NCBI GenBank assembly: GCA_946623875.1 | Contig: CAMORO010000010.1 | Coordinates: 1-45,817, forward strand | Length of the DNA: 45,817 nucleotides | Direction: 5' to 3' | From: an uncultured Lachnospiraceae bacterium | GTDB lineage: Bacteria > Bacillota > Clostridia > Lachnospirales > Lachnospiraceae | Shown here: one piece after another, positions 7,158 to 16,409 of the stretch | Layout: every line of letters starts with the position of its first letter | Position numbering within the stretch: position 1 is the first letter of the stretch | Notes under the pieces: model-generated | Seen by the model: the letters and a program-made list of their open reading frames with translations, nothing else | The model's database searches: none | What the model was told of the DNA's origin: nothing | Program-made: the position numbers and the translations under genes

Positions 7158-9024
7158 GCTGTTTCGTAAAAAAAAGGTACGTGAACTGAATAGTGATAAT
7201 CATGTAAGCCTTGGAGGTGTGTATCTGATCGGCGGGCTTTTCTGTATGCTTATGATCGTTCTTATAGCTGTACAGATGAATGTAAGATATTCCCTGCGCG
7301 AGACGAGTATAGGCCTTGAAGAAAAGGAAAGTCTGATAAGGCTTAAGGAAGAAGTGGAAAACGGCGAAAACAGGGGAGCGAAGATCCTTCTTGTAAACGA
7401 GGAGGATGATGCCACAAGTACGAAGGCCTTTAAGATATTTTCTGTCATACTTGATCAGATGAAGGAGCCGTATGATGTTATCGAACCGGCTGATTTCGAT
7501 ATGGCTGATTTTGACAGATATGAAACTATAATACTTGCGATCACACATTATCCGCTGCTTACGGGCAATATTTCATATCTTAAGGGCTGGGTGCGTGACG
7601 GAGGTAATCTCATGATAGCCTATCCGCCCGAAGGTTCGGGGAGCTTTCAGACGCTGTATGAGCTGCTGGGAATTAAGGACAGCGGCGAGGTGACTTACGT
7701 AAAGGGAGTTCATTTCAACAAACCTTTTATGATAGGCGGGAGCCTTAAGGATTATGATATCATAGACGCCTATGAATCATCCCTCGGTCTGTCATTGTAT
7801 GATGACTGTGATGTATATATGCAGTCCGATGATGATTATCCGGTACCTTTGATATGGAGAAGAAATGTCGGCAGCGGTACGGTGGTTTTCGATAATTTCG
7901 GAATAATGGAGAAGGCTTACAGGGGAATACACTGTGCCGCCTTCAGCCTTTTGTCGGATTATTGTGTCTATCCTGTCATTAACGGCTCAGCATTTTATAT
8001 AGATGATTTTCCGGCACCTGTACCCGAAGGGGATGCCACTTATATAACAAGGGATTACAACATTTCGGTTTCCGATTTCTATTCAAGGATATGGTGGACG
8101 GATATACATGAACTGGCAAAAGAATACGGTATCAGGTATACAGGTCTTGTGATAGAGAATTACAACGATCAGGTGAGCGGAGAGTTTAAAAGAAATACGG
8201 AGACAAACAGATTCCTGTATTTCGGAAATATGATCCTTAAGCTCGGCGGTGAGATAGGTATCCACGGTTACAATCACATGCCCCTTGTTCTTGAGAACTT
8301 TGATTACAAGGATCAGTATGATTCCTATATACAGTGGCCGTCTACAGAGGATATGAGGAATTCGCTTGACGAGGTGTTTGATTTCACACATAACCTTTTC
8401 AAGGATCAGGAGCTTAAGGTATATGTGCCTCCTTCCAATGTGCTGTCAGAAGAGGGACGAAGCCTTCTTGCCGATACTTCAATAAGCTCACTAGCCTCTG
8501 TTTATCTGTCGACAGATATGGCTTACGAGCAGGAATTTGATATATCAGCAGAGGATGGGATCATTAATACTCCCCGAATAACATCCGGCTGTATCATAGA
8601 CGAGTACATGGAGCTGGCCGCTCTGTCAGAGCTTAATTTCCATTATGTGAATACTCATTTCATCCATCCTGATGATGTGCTTGATGAGGACCGCGGTGCC
8701 GAGATCGGATGGGAGAGGATGTACGGTAATCTTAAGGGATATATGAAATGGCTGCACGAGGGCTGTCCCGATATAAGAAATCTTACGGGATCCGAACTGG
8801 CGGGAGCGGTTCTTCGTTACGACCTGCTCAGGCTTGACAGGACAGATACGGATAGCGGGGTTAAGCTTGACATAGACGGTTATGATGATGAAGCGTGGAT
8901 GCTTCTTCGTATAAACGACGGCAGAAAGATAAGCACAGTCAAAGGCGGAGGATATAAGGAGGCAGCCGAGGATCTGTATCTTATAGAATGCAGGGATGAG
9001 GCTGTTGAGATCGTGTTCGAATAA
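7150..9024 (+). CDS. pelA: DUF2194 polysaccharide deacetylase (Gram-positive PelA-type)
   Basis: Predicted membrane-anchored polysaccharide deacetylase, 624 residues. An N-terminal cytosolic stretch and one membrane helix (about 22-42) place the rest outside the cell. Residues about 75-275 look like a flavodoxin/ThuA-like alpha-beta region. A CE4-like deacetylase domain follows, with the Asp-Asp metal/catalytic motif at 285-286 (YIDDFPAP) and the zinc-binding HxxxH at 372-376 (HGYNH). A VPPSN motif near 425 probably corresponds to a later CE4 motif. In known Gram-positive Pel clusters a DUF2194 protein does the deacetylation done by the PelA C-terminal domain in Pseudomonas. No hydrolase domain is fused here. 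It overlaps the pelE-like gene by eight bases. Confidence 0.82.
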   Translation: MFKLFRKKKVRELNSDNHVSLGGVYLIGGLFCMLMIVLIAVQMNVRYSLRETSIGLEEKESLIRLKEEVENGENRGAKILLVNEEDDATSTKAFKIFSVILDQMKEPYDVIEPADFDMADFDRYETIILAITHYPLLTGNISYLKGWVRDGGNLMIAYPPEGSGSFQTLYELLGIKDSGEVTYVKGVHFNKPFMIGGSLKDYDIIDAYESSLGLSLYDDCDVYMQSDDDYPVPLIWRRNVGSGTVVFDNFGIMEKAYRGIHCAAFSLLSDYCVYPVINGSAFYIDDFPAPVPEGDATYITRDYNISVSDFYSRIWWTDIHELAKEYGIRYTGLVIENYNDQVSGEFKRNTETNRFLYFGNMILKLGGEIGIHGYNHMPLVLENFDYKDQYDSYIQWPSTEDMRNSLDEVFDFTHNLFKDQELKVYVPPSNVLSEEGRSLLADTSISSLASVYLSTDMAYEQEFDISAEDGIINTPRITSGCIIDEYMELAALSELNFHYVNTHFIHPDDVLDEDRGAEIGWERMYGNLKGYMKWLHEGCPDIRNLTGSELAGAVLRYDLLRLDRTDTDSGVKLDIDGYDDEAWMLLRINDGRKISTVKGGGYKEAAEDLYLIECRDEAVEIVFE

Positions 9025-9072
9025 CCGGACGGTCCGCAAGGCGCAAGGCAAGTCATTAATGCGAGGTACTAA

Positions 9073-10488
9073 ATGAGGATATGTGTTATCTTGGAGGGAT
9101 GCTATCCGTACGTTACGGGTGGAGTCTCCTATTGGATACATCAGTATATGAAGGCAATGCCGCAGCATGAGTTCGTTATATGGGCGATCGGGGCCAATTC
9201 ATCCCTTAAGGGCCGGTTCAAATATACGCTCCCCGATAATGTGGTAGAGGTTAAGGAAGTATTTCTGGAGGATGCCCTTAAGAAGACGGGCAATCATAAG
9301 AAGTACAAGTTCTCGAAAGAGGAGATAATGACGCTCAGGGATCTTATCGACTGTGACAGGCCAGACTGGGAGATGCTGTTTAAGATGTATGCGGACAACA
9401 ATGTGGATCCGCTTTCGTTTCTCATGAGCAAGGAATTTCTGGACATACTTACCGGAATATGTGAGGACGAATATACCTATACCGCGTTTTCCGATTTCTT
9501 CCATACGATACGCTCGATGTTTCTTCCGATACTGTATATACTGCATGCCGAGGTTCCCAAGGCCGATATCTATCATTCGATAGCGACCGGCTACAGCGGT
9601 ATCCTTGCCCGCCTTGGAAGCTACAAGTATCATGTGCCTTATATGATAACCGAACACGGCATATATACACGTGAACGGGAAGAGGAGATCATAAGAGCCA
9701 AATGGGTCATGCCCGCATTCAAGAAATTCTGGGTCCGGTTCTTTTACATGCTGTCTGCGGGAGCATATGAAAATGCTTCCATGATAACAAGCCTGTATGC
9801 GGGTGCCAGACGGATACAGATAGATATGGGGTGCGATCCGGATAAATGTGTCTACATAGGAAACGGGATCCATTATGAGCGCTTCGGGGACATTCCCCAG
9901 AAGAAGTCAAACGGTTTCGTGGATATCGGAGCGATCCTCAGGATAGCCCCTATAAAGGATGTCAAGACAATGATCTACGCCTTTGCGGGAGCAAAGGAGA
10001 GAGTGGAAAATGCAAGGCTGTTCATAGCGGGTCCGGAGGATGATAAGGAGTATGCGAAGGAATGCTATGATCTTGTTGAGCGTCTCGGAGTTAAGGATAT
10101 AACCTTTATGGGCTCGATAGATGTAGTTGAGCGTATGAAGGATTTTGATTTCACGGTTCTTTCCAGTATTTCCGAGGGTATGCCGCTGTCGGTGCTTGAA
10201 TCCTTCGCATCCGGCAGACCCTGTGTGACTACGGATGTGGGGAATTGCAAGGAGCTTATAAACGGGGTTGCCGAAGATGACGATCTTGGAAGCGCCGGAC
10301 TGTGTGTGCCTCCGATGGATATCCCGGCACTTGCCAATGCTTTTGTAGTAATGTGCAATCATCCGGAGAAAAGATATAAGATGGGTATGACCGCAAGAGA
10401 ACGCGTGCGCAGGTATTTTATGCACGAGGATATGATACGTAAGTATCTTGAGGTATATGATGAGGTGTTCAGGAAATGGCAGGGATAG
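9073..10488 (+). CDS. pelF: PelF family GT4 glycosyltransferase
   Basis: Cytosolic retaining glycosyltransferase of family GT4, 471 residues, strongly PelF-like. The N-terminus (CVILEGCYPYVTGGVSYW) is the characteristic PelF start, and the C-terminal Rossmann half contains the EX7E donor-binding motif at 368-376 (EGMPLSVLE). PelF uses UDP-GlcNAc/UDP-GalNAc-type donors to polymerise the Pel polymer. The sugar specificity here is inferred from the family only. A GAGG box seven bases before the ATG fixes the start. A 48-base gap precedes it, the widest inside the pel core, and its 3' end overlaps pelG by 13 bases. Confidence 0.93.
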   Translation: MRICVILEGCYPYVTGGVSYWIHQYMKAMPQHEFVIWAIGANSSLKGRFKYTLPDNVVEVKEVFLEDALKKTGNHKKYKFSKEEIMTLRDLIDCDRPDWEMLFKMYADNNVDPLSFLMSKEFLDILTGICEDEYTYTAFSDFFHTIRSMFLPILYILHAEVPKADIYHSIATGYSGILARLGSYKYHVPYMITEHGIYTREREEEIIRAKWVMPAFKKFWVRFFYMLSAGAYENASMITSLYAGARRIQIDMGCDPDKCVYIGNGIHYERFGDIPQKKSNGFVDIGAILRIAPIKDVKTMIYAFAGAKERVENARLFIAGPEDDKEYAKECYDLVERLGVKDITFMGSIDVVERMKDFDFTVLSSISEGMPLSVLESFASGRPCVTTDVGNCKELINGVAEDDDLGSAGLCVPPMDIPALANAFVVMCNHPEKRYKMGMTARERVRRYFMHEDMIRKYLEVYDEVFRKWQG

Positions 10489-11999
10489 GCTTCAGCCTTA
10501 AGAAGCTGTTCAAACAAAAGGGAATACTTAATCTCTGTAAAGCATACGGTTATTCGGGTATAGTCACGATAGGGCCGATGCTGCTCGGTATAGTTCTGCT
10601 TGTCGGGATGGCCTTTGTTGCCCGTATGGCAGGTCTGTCCGATCACGACAGGGAGCTCCTTAACTGTATGCTCACATACAGTCTTTTGGTGTCTCTGCTT
10701 GTGACCAACTGGTTCAATATGGTGGTGACAAGGTTCGTATCGGATATGCTGTATGAGGATATGGACGAGAAGGTGATGCCGTCATTCCTTGGCGCTGTAT
10801 CCATTGAGCTTGTCATCTGCTTCGTCTTCTACGGGATATTCCTGCTGTTTTCGGGAGCGACACTTGTGCAGGGCATCCTGTGTCTGTGGTTTTCAATGGT
10901 CCTGATAGTTGTATGGACCCAGATGATATACATGACTGCTCTTAAGGATTACCAGGGAATAATACTTACCTTTGCAATCTCGCTGATGATAGGTTTCCTG
11001 CTTGCGCTGATACTTGTGCTCATAGGCAGAGGCTCTCTTGAGAGCTTTCTGTTCTGTATGATAATCGCGTACGGACTGCTTGCTGTAAGACAGTTCAAGC
11101 TTATGCTCGATTATTTTCCGCTGAGCAAAGGAAGCCATTTTTCCTTTCTTGCATGGTTTGACAAATATCCGTCACTTGCCATAGCGGGAGGAATGGTCGG
11201 AACGGGACTGTTCTCACACATAGTCATTATGTATTTCGGTCCGTTAAGAGTTCAGGTGGAGGGACTGTTCTACGGAGCTCCCGAATATGATGTTCCGGCA
11301 CTTGTAGCCTTCCTTTCGCTGCTTATAACCACGGTAAGCTTCGTTGTTTCCGTGGAAGTGAATTTCTATCCCAAATACAGTAATTACTACGGACTGTTCG
11401 GTGATAAGGGTGCCATTAAGGATATCAGGCTCGCCGGAAGGGAGATGCTTGATGTATTGAGGCGTGAGCTTACTTACCTTGGCTGCAAACAGTTGTTTAC
11501 CACCATTCTGTTCGTGGTTATCGGACCTGTTGTGATCGAGCATTTCATACCCGGAATGAGCTCGCTGTCAATGACGGTGTTCAGGTTTTTGTGTGTCGGT
11601 TACGGGACATATGCCATAGCCAATTCGCTGATGCTGATACAGCTCTATTTTGAGGATTACAAGGGTGCCATGCTCGGGACAACTGCATTTGCGGTAATTT
11701 CATCCGTACTGAACATATGGCAGATATTAAAGGGCGATGTTTATTATTTCGGTACCGGATTTTTCGCCGGAGCCGTGGTGTTCTATTTCTGCGCTCTTAT
11801 AAGGCTTGAATGGTATACGGGCAGGCTGCCGTATTTCCTGCTGGCTCGCCAGAACCTTGTTCCCGATAAGGAGAAGGGGTTCTTCACCGCCATAAGCAGG
11901 ACTCTTGATGAACGTTACCAAAGGATGGTGGAAAGGGAAGATGCCCGGATTGCCGACAAAGCCGGCGAAATGTTGGAAAAGGAGGGGCTTAAGCAATGA
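10476..11999 (+). CDS. pelG: PelG family polysaccharide transporter
   Basis: Polytopic membrane protein of 507 residues with about 12 helices. It starts with the family-typical MAGIGFSLKKLF segment. PelG belongs to the MATE/MOP-like superfamily and is thought to move the Pel polymer across the cytoplasmic membrane together with PelD, PelE and PelF. The start lies 13 bases inside pelF and has a GAGGTG box. The final codon region overlaps the next gene as ATGA, so the CotH gene is tied to the pel core by translational coupling. No outer-membrane PelB or PelC is present, as expected for a monoderm cell. Confidence 0.93.
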   Translation: MAGIGFSLKKLFKQKGILNLCKAYGYSGIVTIGPMLLGIVLLVGMAFVARMAGLSDHDRELLNCMLTYSLLVSLLVTNWFNMVVTRFVSDMLYEDMDEKVMPSFLGAVSIELVICFVFYGIFLLFSGATLVQGILCLWFSMVLIVVWTQMIYMTALKDYQGIILTFAISLMIGFLLALILVLIGRGSLESFLFCMIIAYGLLAVRQFKLMLDYFPLSKGSHFSFLAWFDKYPSLAIAGGMVGTGLFSHIVIMYFGPLRVQVEGLFYGAPEYDVPALVAFLSLLITTVSFVVSVEVNFYPKYSNYYGLFGDKGAIKDIRLAGREMLDVLRRELTYLGCKQLFTTILFVVIGPVVIEHFIPGMSSLSMTVFRFLCVGYGTYAIANSLMLIQLYFEDYKGAMLGTTAFAVISSVLNIWQILKGDVYYFGTGFFAGAVVFYFCALIRLEWYTGRLPYFLLARQNLVPDKEKGFFTAISRTLDERYQRMVEREDARIADKAGEMLEKEGLKQ

Positions 12000-13888
12000 A
12001 GCTGTCAGTAAGGATAAGCTGTCTGTTCATTGTGCTTTCCCTCTTATTTACGATGCAGGGCTGCAGCGGAAAGAAAGAGGTGAACGGACCGGCTGAAAAA
12101 ACGGAGGAAGCCGGTAATGAGCCCGAGGTAAAAAAGGTCGATAAGGCCGTAAAGGAAGAAAGCAATATTACAGATGACAAGAGAATATACAGCGGCGATG
12201 ATGATTCGTCGGTCATAACCATGTATCTGAATGTGAGCAGGGGTAATTACGCTGATGGGAGCGATCATTCCTGGGATGAGATAAATACCTATTCGGCCTA
12301 TGATTATGAAAAAATGGGCGTGGACCGTTACAAGGTTGAAGGTATCCTTAATATAGATGAGACCGGAGAAGGTATCAATGAGAATTCCTTCGGATACGGT
12401 GAAACCGTCCCTAACGTATCGGTACAGGTAAGGGGACAGACCTCATCAAGATCCGACCAGAAAAATTACAAAATAAGGATCAAGGATGGAAGGGGAGAAT
12501 TCAGGGGACAGAGGACACTTAACCTGAACAAGCACAAGAACGATCCATACCGGTTCCTGAACAAGCTGTCGTATGATCTTCTTGAGCCGGTTCCGCAGCT
12601 TATAGGAGGAAGAACGCAGTTCGTACATCTGTATGTTAAGGACAGTACCGGTTCGGTGTCAGTAAACGCCGTACCTGAAGAGGCGTCAGAGAATGCCGTA
12701 CCTGAAGAGGTATCGGGAAACGGCATCGGGACGCAGGAGGAAGGCGCATATGAGGTTGACCTGACCGGATATGAGGACTACGGCATCTATACCATGGTTG
12801 AGCAGGTGAACAGAACCTTCCTGAGAAATCACGGCCTTGATGAGAACGGACAGTTGTATAAGGTGACTTTCTTTGAGTGGGATAAGTATGAGGAGATGAT
12901 GGTGCCTTATGACGATCCGCTCTATGATGCAGATGATTACAGCAGCTATATGGAAGTGAAGGGGAATCCGGATCCTTCAAAGCTTCAGGAGGTGCTTTCA
13001 AAGGTTAACAATTATTCCGTGCCTATAGACAATATAATAGAAGATAATTTCGATGCGCAGAACCTGTGCTACTGGATGGCTTTTAACATCATGACAGGTA
13101 ATTATGATACGGGTGCGCGTAATCTGTTCCTGTACAGTCCGCTCAATTCCGAAAGATTTTACATGATCTGCTGGGATATGGATGCATCCTTCAGGACTTC
13201 CTACAATATATGGAGGGAACGCCATGACGGAGAATCCTGGGAGCAGGGAATGACCAAGTTCCTAGGTTTAAGGCTTATAAGACGTATGATGAAGGAAGAG
13301 AAATACAGGGAGATGCTGCGGGAGGCCGTAGAGGATATACATGACAATTATGTCAATAACGAAAAGGTGTCAAAGCAGGTTGATATTTACAGAGATATAG
13401 TAAAAGAGTATCTGTACAGGGATCCCGATTATGAGAATTCCCAGATGAGGACACCTGATGTATACGACACTCTCACGGAAGAGATCAAGCTGGAGGCAGA
13501 CGCCAATTACGAGGTCTTTCTTGAGAGTATGAAAAAACCATGGCCCTTTTTTGTCGGTGTTCCGACGATCGATACGGATCATAACGAAACGATCTTAAGC
13601 TGGGAGGCATCGTACGATTACAATGACAGTGAGATAACTTATGAGTATCTTCTTGCCACGGATCCGCTGTTTGAGGATGTTATAGATGAGGGACGGGGAC
13701 TTTCCGTTCCGCTTGCAAAGACCTTTGTTCTTGACCCCGGGACATACTTCCTCAGAGTTACGGCTGTTAATGAGGAGGGATATTCAATGGAGTGTTTTGA
13801 TTATTATGAGATAGACGGTTACGGCAAGAGCTACGGCTGTTACTGCTTCAAGGTAGGAAGGAACGGGCATGTCAGTCCGTATAAATAG
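11996..13888 (+). CDS. CotH-like lipoprotein 1 (predicted extracytoplasmic kinase)
   Basis: Secreted lipoprotein of 630 residues with a CotH kinase domain. A signal peptide ends in a lipobox at Cys23 (MQGC), followed by a charged linker. The CotH domain (about 75-470) contains RGQTSS followed by KNYKIRI, the LNLNKHKNDPYR segment, DYGIYTMVEQVN, and NYDTGARNLFLY followed by a WDMD motif. CotH of Bacillus spores is an atypical protein kinase, and the WDxD-type motif matches its metal-binding acidic residues. The C-terminal 110 residues look like a fibronectin type III fold. An insert of about 45 residues carries a 9-residue tandem repeat. ATGA overlap with pelG. Its substrate (protein or polysaccharide) is unknown. 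Confidence 0.85.
   Translation: MKLSVRISCLFIVLSLLFTMQGCSGKKEVNGPAEKTEEAGNEPEVKKVDKAVKEESNITDDKRIYSGDDDSSVITMYLNVSRGNYADGSDHSWDEINTYSAYDYEKMGVDRYKVEGILNIDETGEGINENSFGYGETVPNVSVQVRGQTSSRSDQKNYKIRIKDGRGEFRGQRTLNLNKHKNDPYRFLNKLSYDLLEPVPQLIGGRTQFVHLYVKDSTGSVSVNAVPEEASENAVPEEVSGNGIGTQEEGAYEVDLTGYEDYGIYTMVEQVNRTFLRNHGLDENGQLYKVTFFEWDKYEEMMVPYDDPLYDADDYSSYMEVKGNPDPSKLQEVLSKVNNYSVPIDNIIEDNFDAQNLCYWMAFNIMTGNYDTGARNLFLYSPLNSERFYMICWDMDASFRTSYNIWRERHDGESWEQGMTKFLGLRLIRRMMKEEKYREMLREAVEDIHDNYVNNEKVSKQVDIYRDIVKEYLYRDPDYENSQMRTPDVYDTLTEEIKLEADANYEVFLESMKKPWPFFVGVPTIDTDHNETILSWEASYDYNDSEITYEYLLATDPLFEDVIDEGRGLSVPLAKTFVLDPGTYFLRVTAVNEEGYSMECFDYYEIDGYGKSYGCYCFKVGRNGHVSPYK
12668..12721 (+). repeat. 27-bp tandem repeat inside CotH-like gene 1
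   Basis: Two adjacent 27-bp units (12668-12694 and 12695-12721) share GCCGTACCTGAAGAGG and encode AVPEEASEN and AVPEEVSGN. They lie in an acidic insert that the neighbouring CotH paralogue lacks. The high identity suggests recent in-frame duplication in a surface loop. Confidence 0.8.
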
Positions 13889-13902
13889 TGTATGAGGTAA
13901 AT

Positions 13903-15630
13903 ATGAATACTAAACTGAGAATACTGATAATTGCACAGGCTGTTATTATGTCCGTTCTTTTTATGGGATGTGCCGCACCTGAGCCGGGAGATACCTATGG
14001 GAAGGCATCGCCCGGTGAGAGTATCAGACCCGACGATCTTGACTCTCTCTACTCATATCCGGATGATGTGCTTGTACTGTATCTTACCGTTGGAAGAGGG
14101 AAGACAGAGGCCGGTACACATACGTGGCGTGAGATCAATTCCCATGATCTTGATTACTATGAAAAGACAGGGCAGGAGATATATGAATGCGGGGCGCTTG
14201 TACAGTTCGGAAATGAGGAAGGACCCACTTCCGACAAGTTCGGATACGGGGATGTGTCCGAGAACGCAACAGTCAGGCTTACCGGATCCAAGGCATCGGA
14301 GAAGCAGCAGAAGAGCTACCGTATAAAGATAAACAAGGGAAGCGGAAACATGGATGGCATGAAGACTCTCATACTTAACAAGAGCTTTACCGATCCCTTC
14401 AGGTTTACCGCTAAGCTCAGCTTCGATCTTATGAGGGAAACCGATGAGATGATGTCGTTAAGAACACGGTTTGTACATCTTTATGTAAGGGATGAATACG
14501 AAGGGGAGGAACTGTTTACGGATTACGGTCTCTATACAATGATGGAGCCTGTGAATAAGAAATACCTGAGTAACAGAAGTATCGATTCTACGGGAGAGCT
14601 GTATAAGCTGAATGATTTTGATTTCGCAAGGCATGAGGACGTGATCCTTAATCCTACCGATGCCGGTTACGATCAGAAGAGATTTGAAGAACTTCTGGAG
14701 AGTAAGGGCAGCAACGATCATACAAAGCTCATAAAAATGCTCGATGCGCTTAATGCATCCGGTGCATCGATAGAGGATGTGGTCGATACGTATTTCGATA
14801 AGGAGAATCTGTACAGCTTCATGGCCTTTAATATTCTTACCGACAATGTTGATACGGATACTGAGAATATGTATCTGTACAGTCCCACAGGAACCGACAG
14901 ATTCTTCATAATCCCCTGGGATCAGGACGGAGCACTGAGGAATGATTACGAACATGTAAGGGATCCCGAATATGTAAGGAACTGGGAAAGGGGTATATAT
15001 CTGTACACGGATTCGAAGCTGTTCGGAAGTATTATGAAGAGCAGACACTGTGTTGATGAACTGAGCGCATTTATTGCCAAATATCATGACGGCGTGCTAT
15101 CGGGAAACAACGTACTGAAGAAAGCGCTCAGCCTTTCATCGATAGTAAAGCCGTATGTTTATGAACTTCCCGACAGAACCTATGCAAGGGTGACGGAGAG
15201 GGAATATGATGAGCTTATCGGCCTGCTTCCCGAACAGATGGATAACAATTATTACGCATATTACGATTCGCTGGAAACGCCGTGGCCGTTTCATATTATG
15301 AAGCCGGAAAACGATGCCGGAGGTATAAGGTTTTCCTGGGAGGACTCGACTGTTCTTGAAGGAGATGTGACGTATAAGTTTGAACTGTCCGATACATGGG
15401 ACTTTGCTAACGTGATCGAAACGGCGGAAGGTCTTTCGGATACGGAATACAGTATGGATATGCTTTCCGAGGGACAGTATTTCGTAAGGGTAAGCGCGGT
15501 TTCGTCAAGCGGTCTTTCGCAGGAAGCCTATGAATTCTATAATACCGAAAAAAAGACAAGGGCAAACGGAGTTCTGTGCTTTTATGTGCTTGAGGACGGA
15601 ACGGTTGAAACACAGATTTTTGAAGAGTAG
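13903..15630 (+). CDS. CotH-like lipoprotein 2
   Basis: Second CotH-domain lipoprotein, 575 residues, a diverged paralogue of the preceding gene. The lipobox is FMGC with Cys23. The domain keeps KSYRIKI, LILNKSFTDPFR, DYGLYTMMEPVN, a DNVDTDTENMYLY segment and a WDQD motif. The RG(Q)xSS motif of paralogue 1 is replaced by TGSKAS, which may weaken nucleotide binding. A fibronectin type III-like domain again ends the protein after a WPF motif. The ATG at 13903 with a GAGGT box is preferred over a GTG at 13888 that overlaps the previous stop. The gene is 14 bases after paralogue 1 and 14 before the VTC gene. Confidence 0.83.
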   Translation: MNTKLRILIIAQAVIMSVLFMGCAAPEPGDTYGKASPGESIRPDDLDSLYSYPDDVLVLYLTVGRGKTEAGTHTWREINSHDLDYYEKTGQEIYECGALVQFGNEEGPTSDKFGYGDVSENATVRLTGSKASEKQQKSYRIKINKGSGNMDGMKTLILNKSFTDPFRFTAKLSFDLMRETDEMMSLRTRFVHLYVRDEYEGEELFTDYGLYTMMEPVNKKYLSNRSIDSTGELYKLNDFDFARHEDVILNPTDAGYDQKRFEELLESKGSNDHTKLIKMLDALNASGASIEDVVDTYFDKENLYSFMAFNILTDNVDTDTENMYLYSPTGTDRFFIIPWDQDGALRNDYEHVRDPEYVRNWERGIYLYTDSKLFGSIMKSRHCVDELSAFIAKYHDGVLSGNNVLKKALSLSSIVKPYVYELPDRTYARVTEREYDELIGLLPEQMDNNYYAYYDSLETPWPFHIMKPENDAGGIRFSWEDSTVLEGDVTYKFELSDTWDFANVIETAEGLSDTEYSMDMLSEGQYFVRVSAVSSSGLSQEAYEFYNTEKKTRANGVLCFYVLEDGTVETQIFEE

Positions 15631-15644
15631 TAAAGGACAGTGGT

Positions 15645-16391
15645 ATGATTGACAGGAACAGGATATTCAGGCATGAATGGAAATATCTTCTTTCCCGCAG
15701 TGAGGCAGAAAATCTTAAGTACAGGCTGCTGCCGGTAATGTCTGTCGACAGTCATGTTAAAGGAGACGGATACGAGATAAGGAGTCTGTATTTTGATGAT
15801 TATAAGAACACTGCATATGTACAGAAACTCATGGGGGTATATGCAAGGAAGAAATGGCGTATAAGGATATATGATTACAGTGACAGGAAGATATCCCTTG
15901 AGAGGAAAATAAAAAACGGGAACTATATATATAAGGAATCGGCCGACCTTACAAGAGATGAATTCGAAAAGATTATAGATACGGATTTCGGTTTTCTGCT
16001 GTACAGGGATGAAAACCTGTGCAGGGAGTTCTACTACGAATGTATGTGTAATGTTTTGCGTCCTAAGGTGATAGTGGATTACAGGAGGCTTCCTCTTGTC
16101 ATGAATGAAGGAACCGTACGTATCACATTCGATACAGAAGTCGCGGCGGCCATGGGAGGATTTGACATATTTGATAATACACTTCCGAAGCTTCCGGCGC
16201 AGGATCCGGATAAGCTGGTCCTGGAGGTTAAGTATACTGAATTCCTGCCTTCCGTAATAAGGAAGCTGCTGCCTGTAAACGGTCAGGAATTTGTTGCGTT
16301 TTCCAAATATGTTGCCTGTTATGAGGCCGCTCACAGCCTGACGGATCCGACCGCGGGTATCTTAAAGAGCGGCAGCGTATCTGCTTTTTAA
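15645..16391 (+). CDS. VTC domain (triphosphate tunnel) protein
   Basis: Soluble protein of 248 residues with a complete VTC/CYTH-like triphosphate tunnel domain. The expected basic and acidic tunnel residues are all visible: EWKY (11-14), SLYFDD with a following Lys61, RIRIYD (72-77), SLERKIK (84-90), Lys97, VIVDYRR (142-148), VRITFD (158-163), LEVKY (193-197) and FSKY (219-222). In eukaryotic VTC4 this fold makes polyphosphate from ATP. Related proteins hydrolyse triphosphates. No signal peptide or membrane helix, so it should act in the cytosol, probably with the DUF4956 membrane protein encoded 18 bases downstream. Polyphosphate synthesis is a family-based possibility, not a demonstrated role. 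Confidence 0.88.
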   Translation: MIDRNRIFRHEWKYLLSRSEAENLKYRLLPVMSVDSHVKGDGYEIRSLYFDDYKNTAYVQKLMGVYARKKWRIRIYDYSDRKISLERKIKNGNYIYKESADLTRDEFEKIIDTDFGFLLYRDENLCREFYYECMCNVLRPKVIVDYRRLPLVMNEGTVRITFDTEVAAAMGGFDIFDNTLPKLPAQDPDKLVLEVKYTEFLPSVIRKLLPVNGQEFVAFSKYVACYEAAHSLTDPTAGILKSGSVSAF

Positions 16392-16409
16392 ATGAAAGGA
16401 TGAGAAGAA

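Noticed and set aside
7150-9024. Full-length PelA hydrolase-deacetylase
   Set aside because: Only the deacetylase-type motifs are visible; the glycoside hydrolase domain of Pseudomonas PelA is not present in this protein.
14458-15087. Open minus-strand frame of 209 codons opposite CotH-like gene 2
   Set aside because: No RBS, no recognisable product; the opposite strand is a conserved lipoprotein gene.
15582-16334. Open minus-strand frame of 250 codons opposite the VTC gene
   Set aside because: It mirrors a clearly coding plus-strand gene with conserved motifs, has no RBS or recognisable domain, and its composition is that of an antisense shadow.
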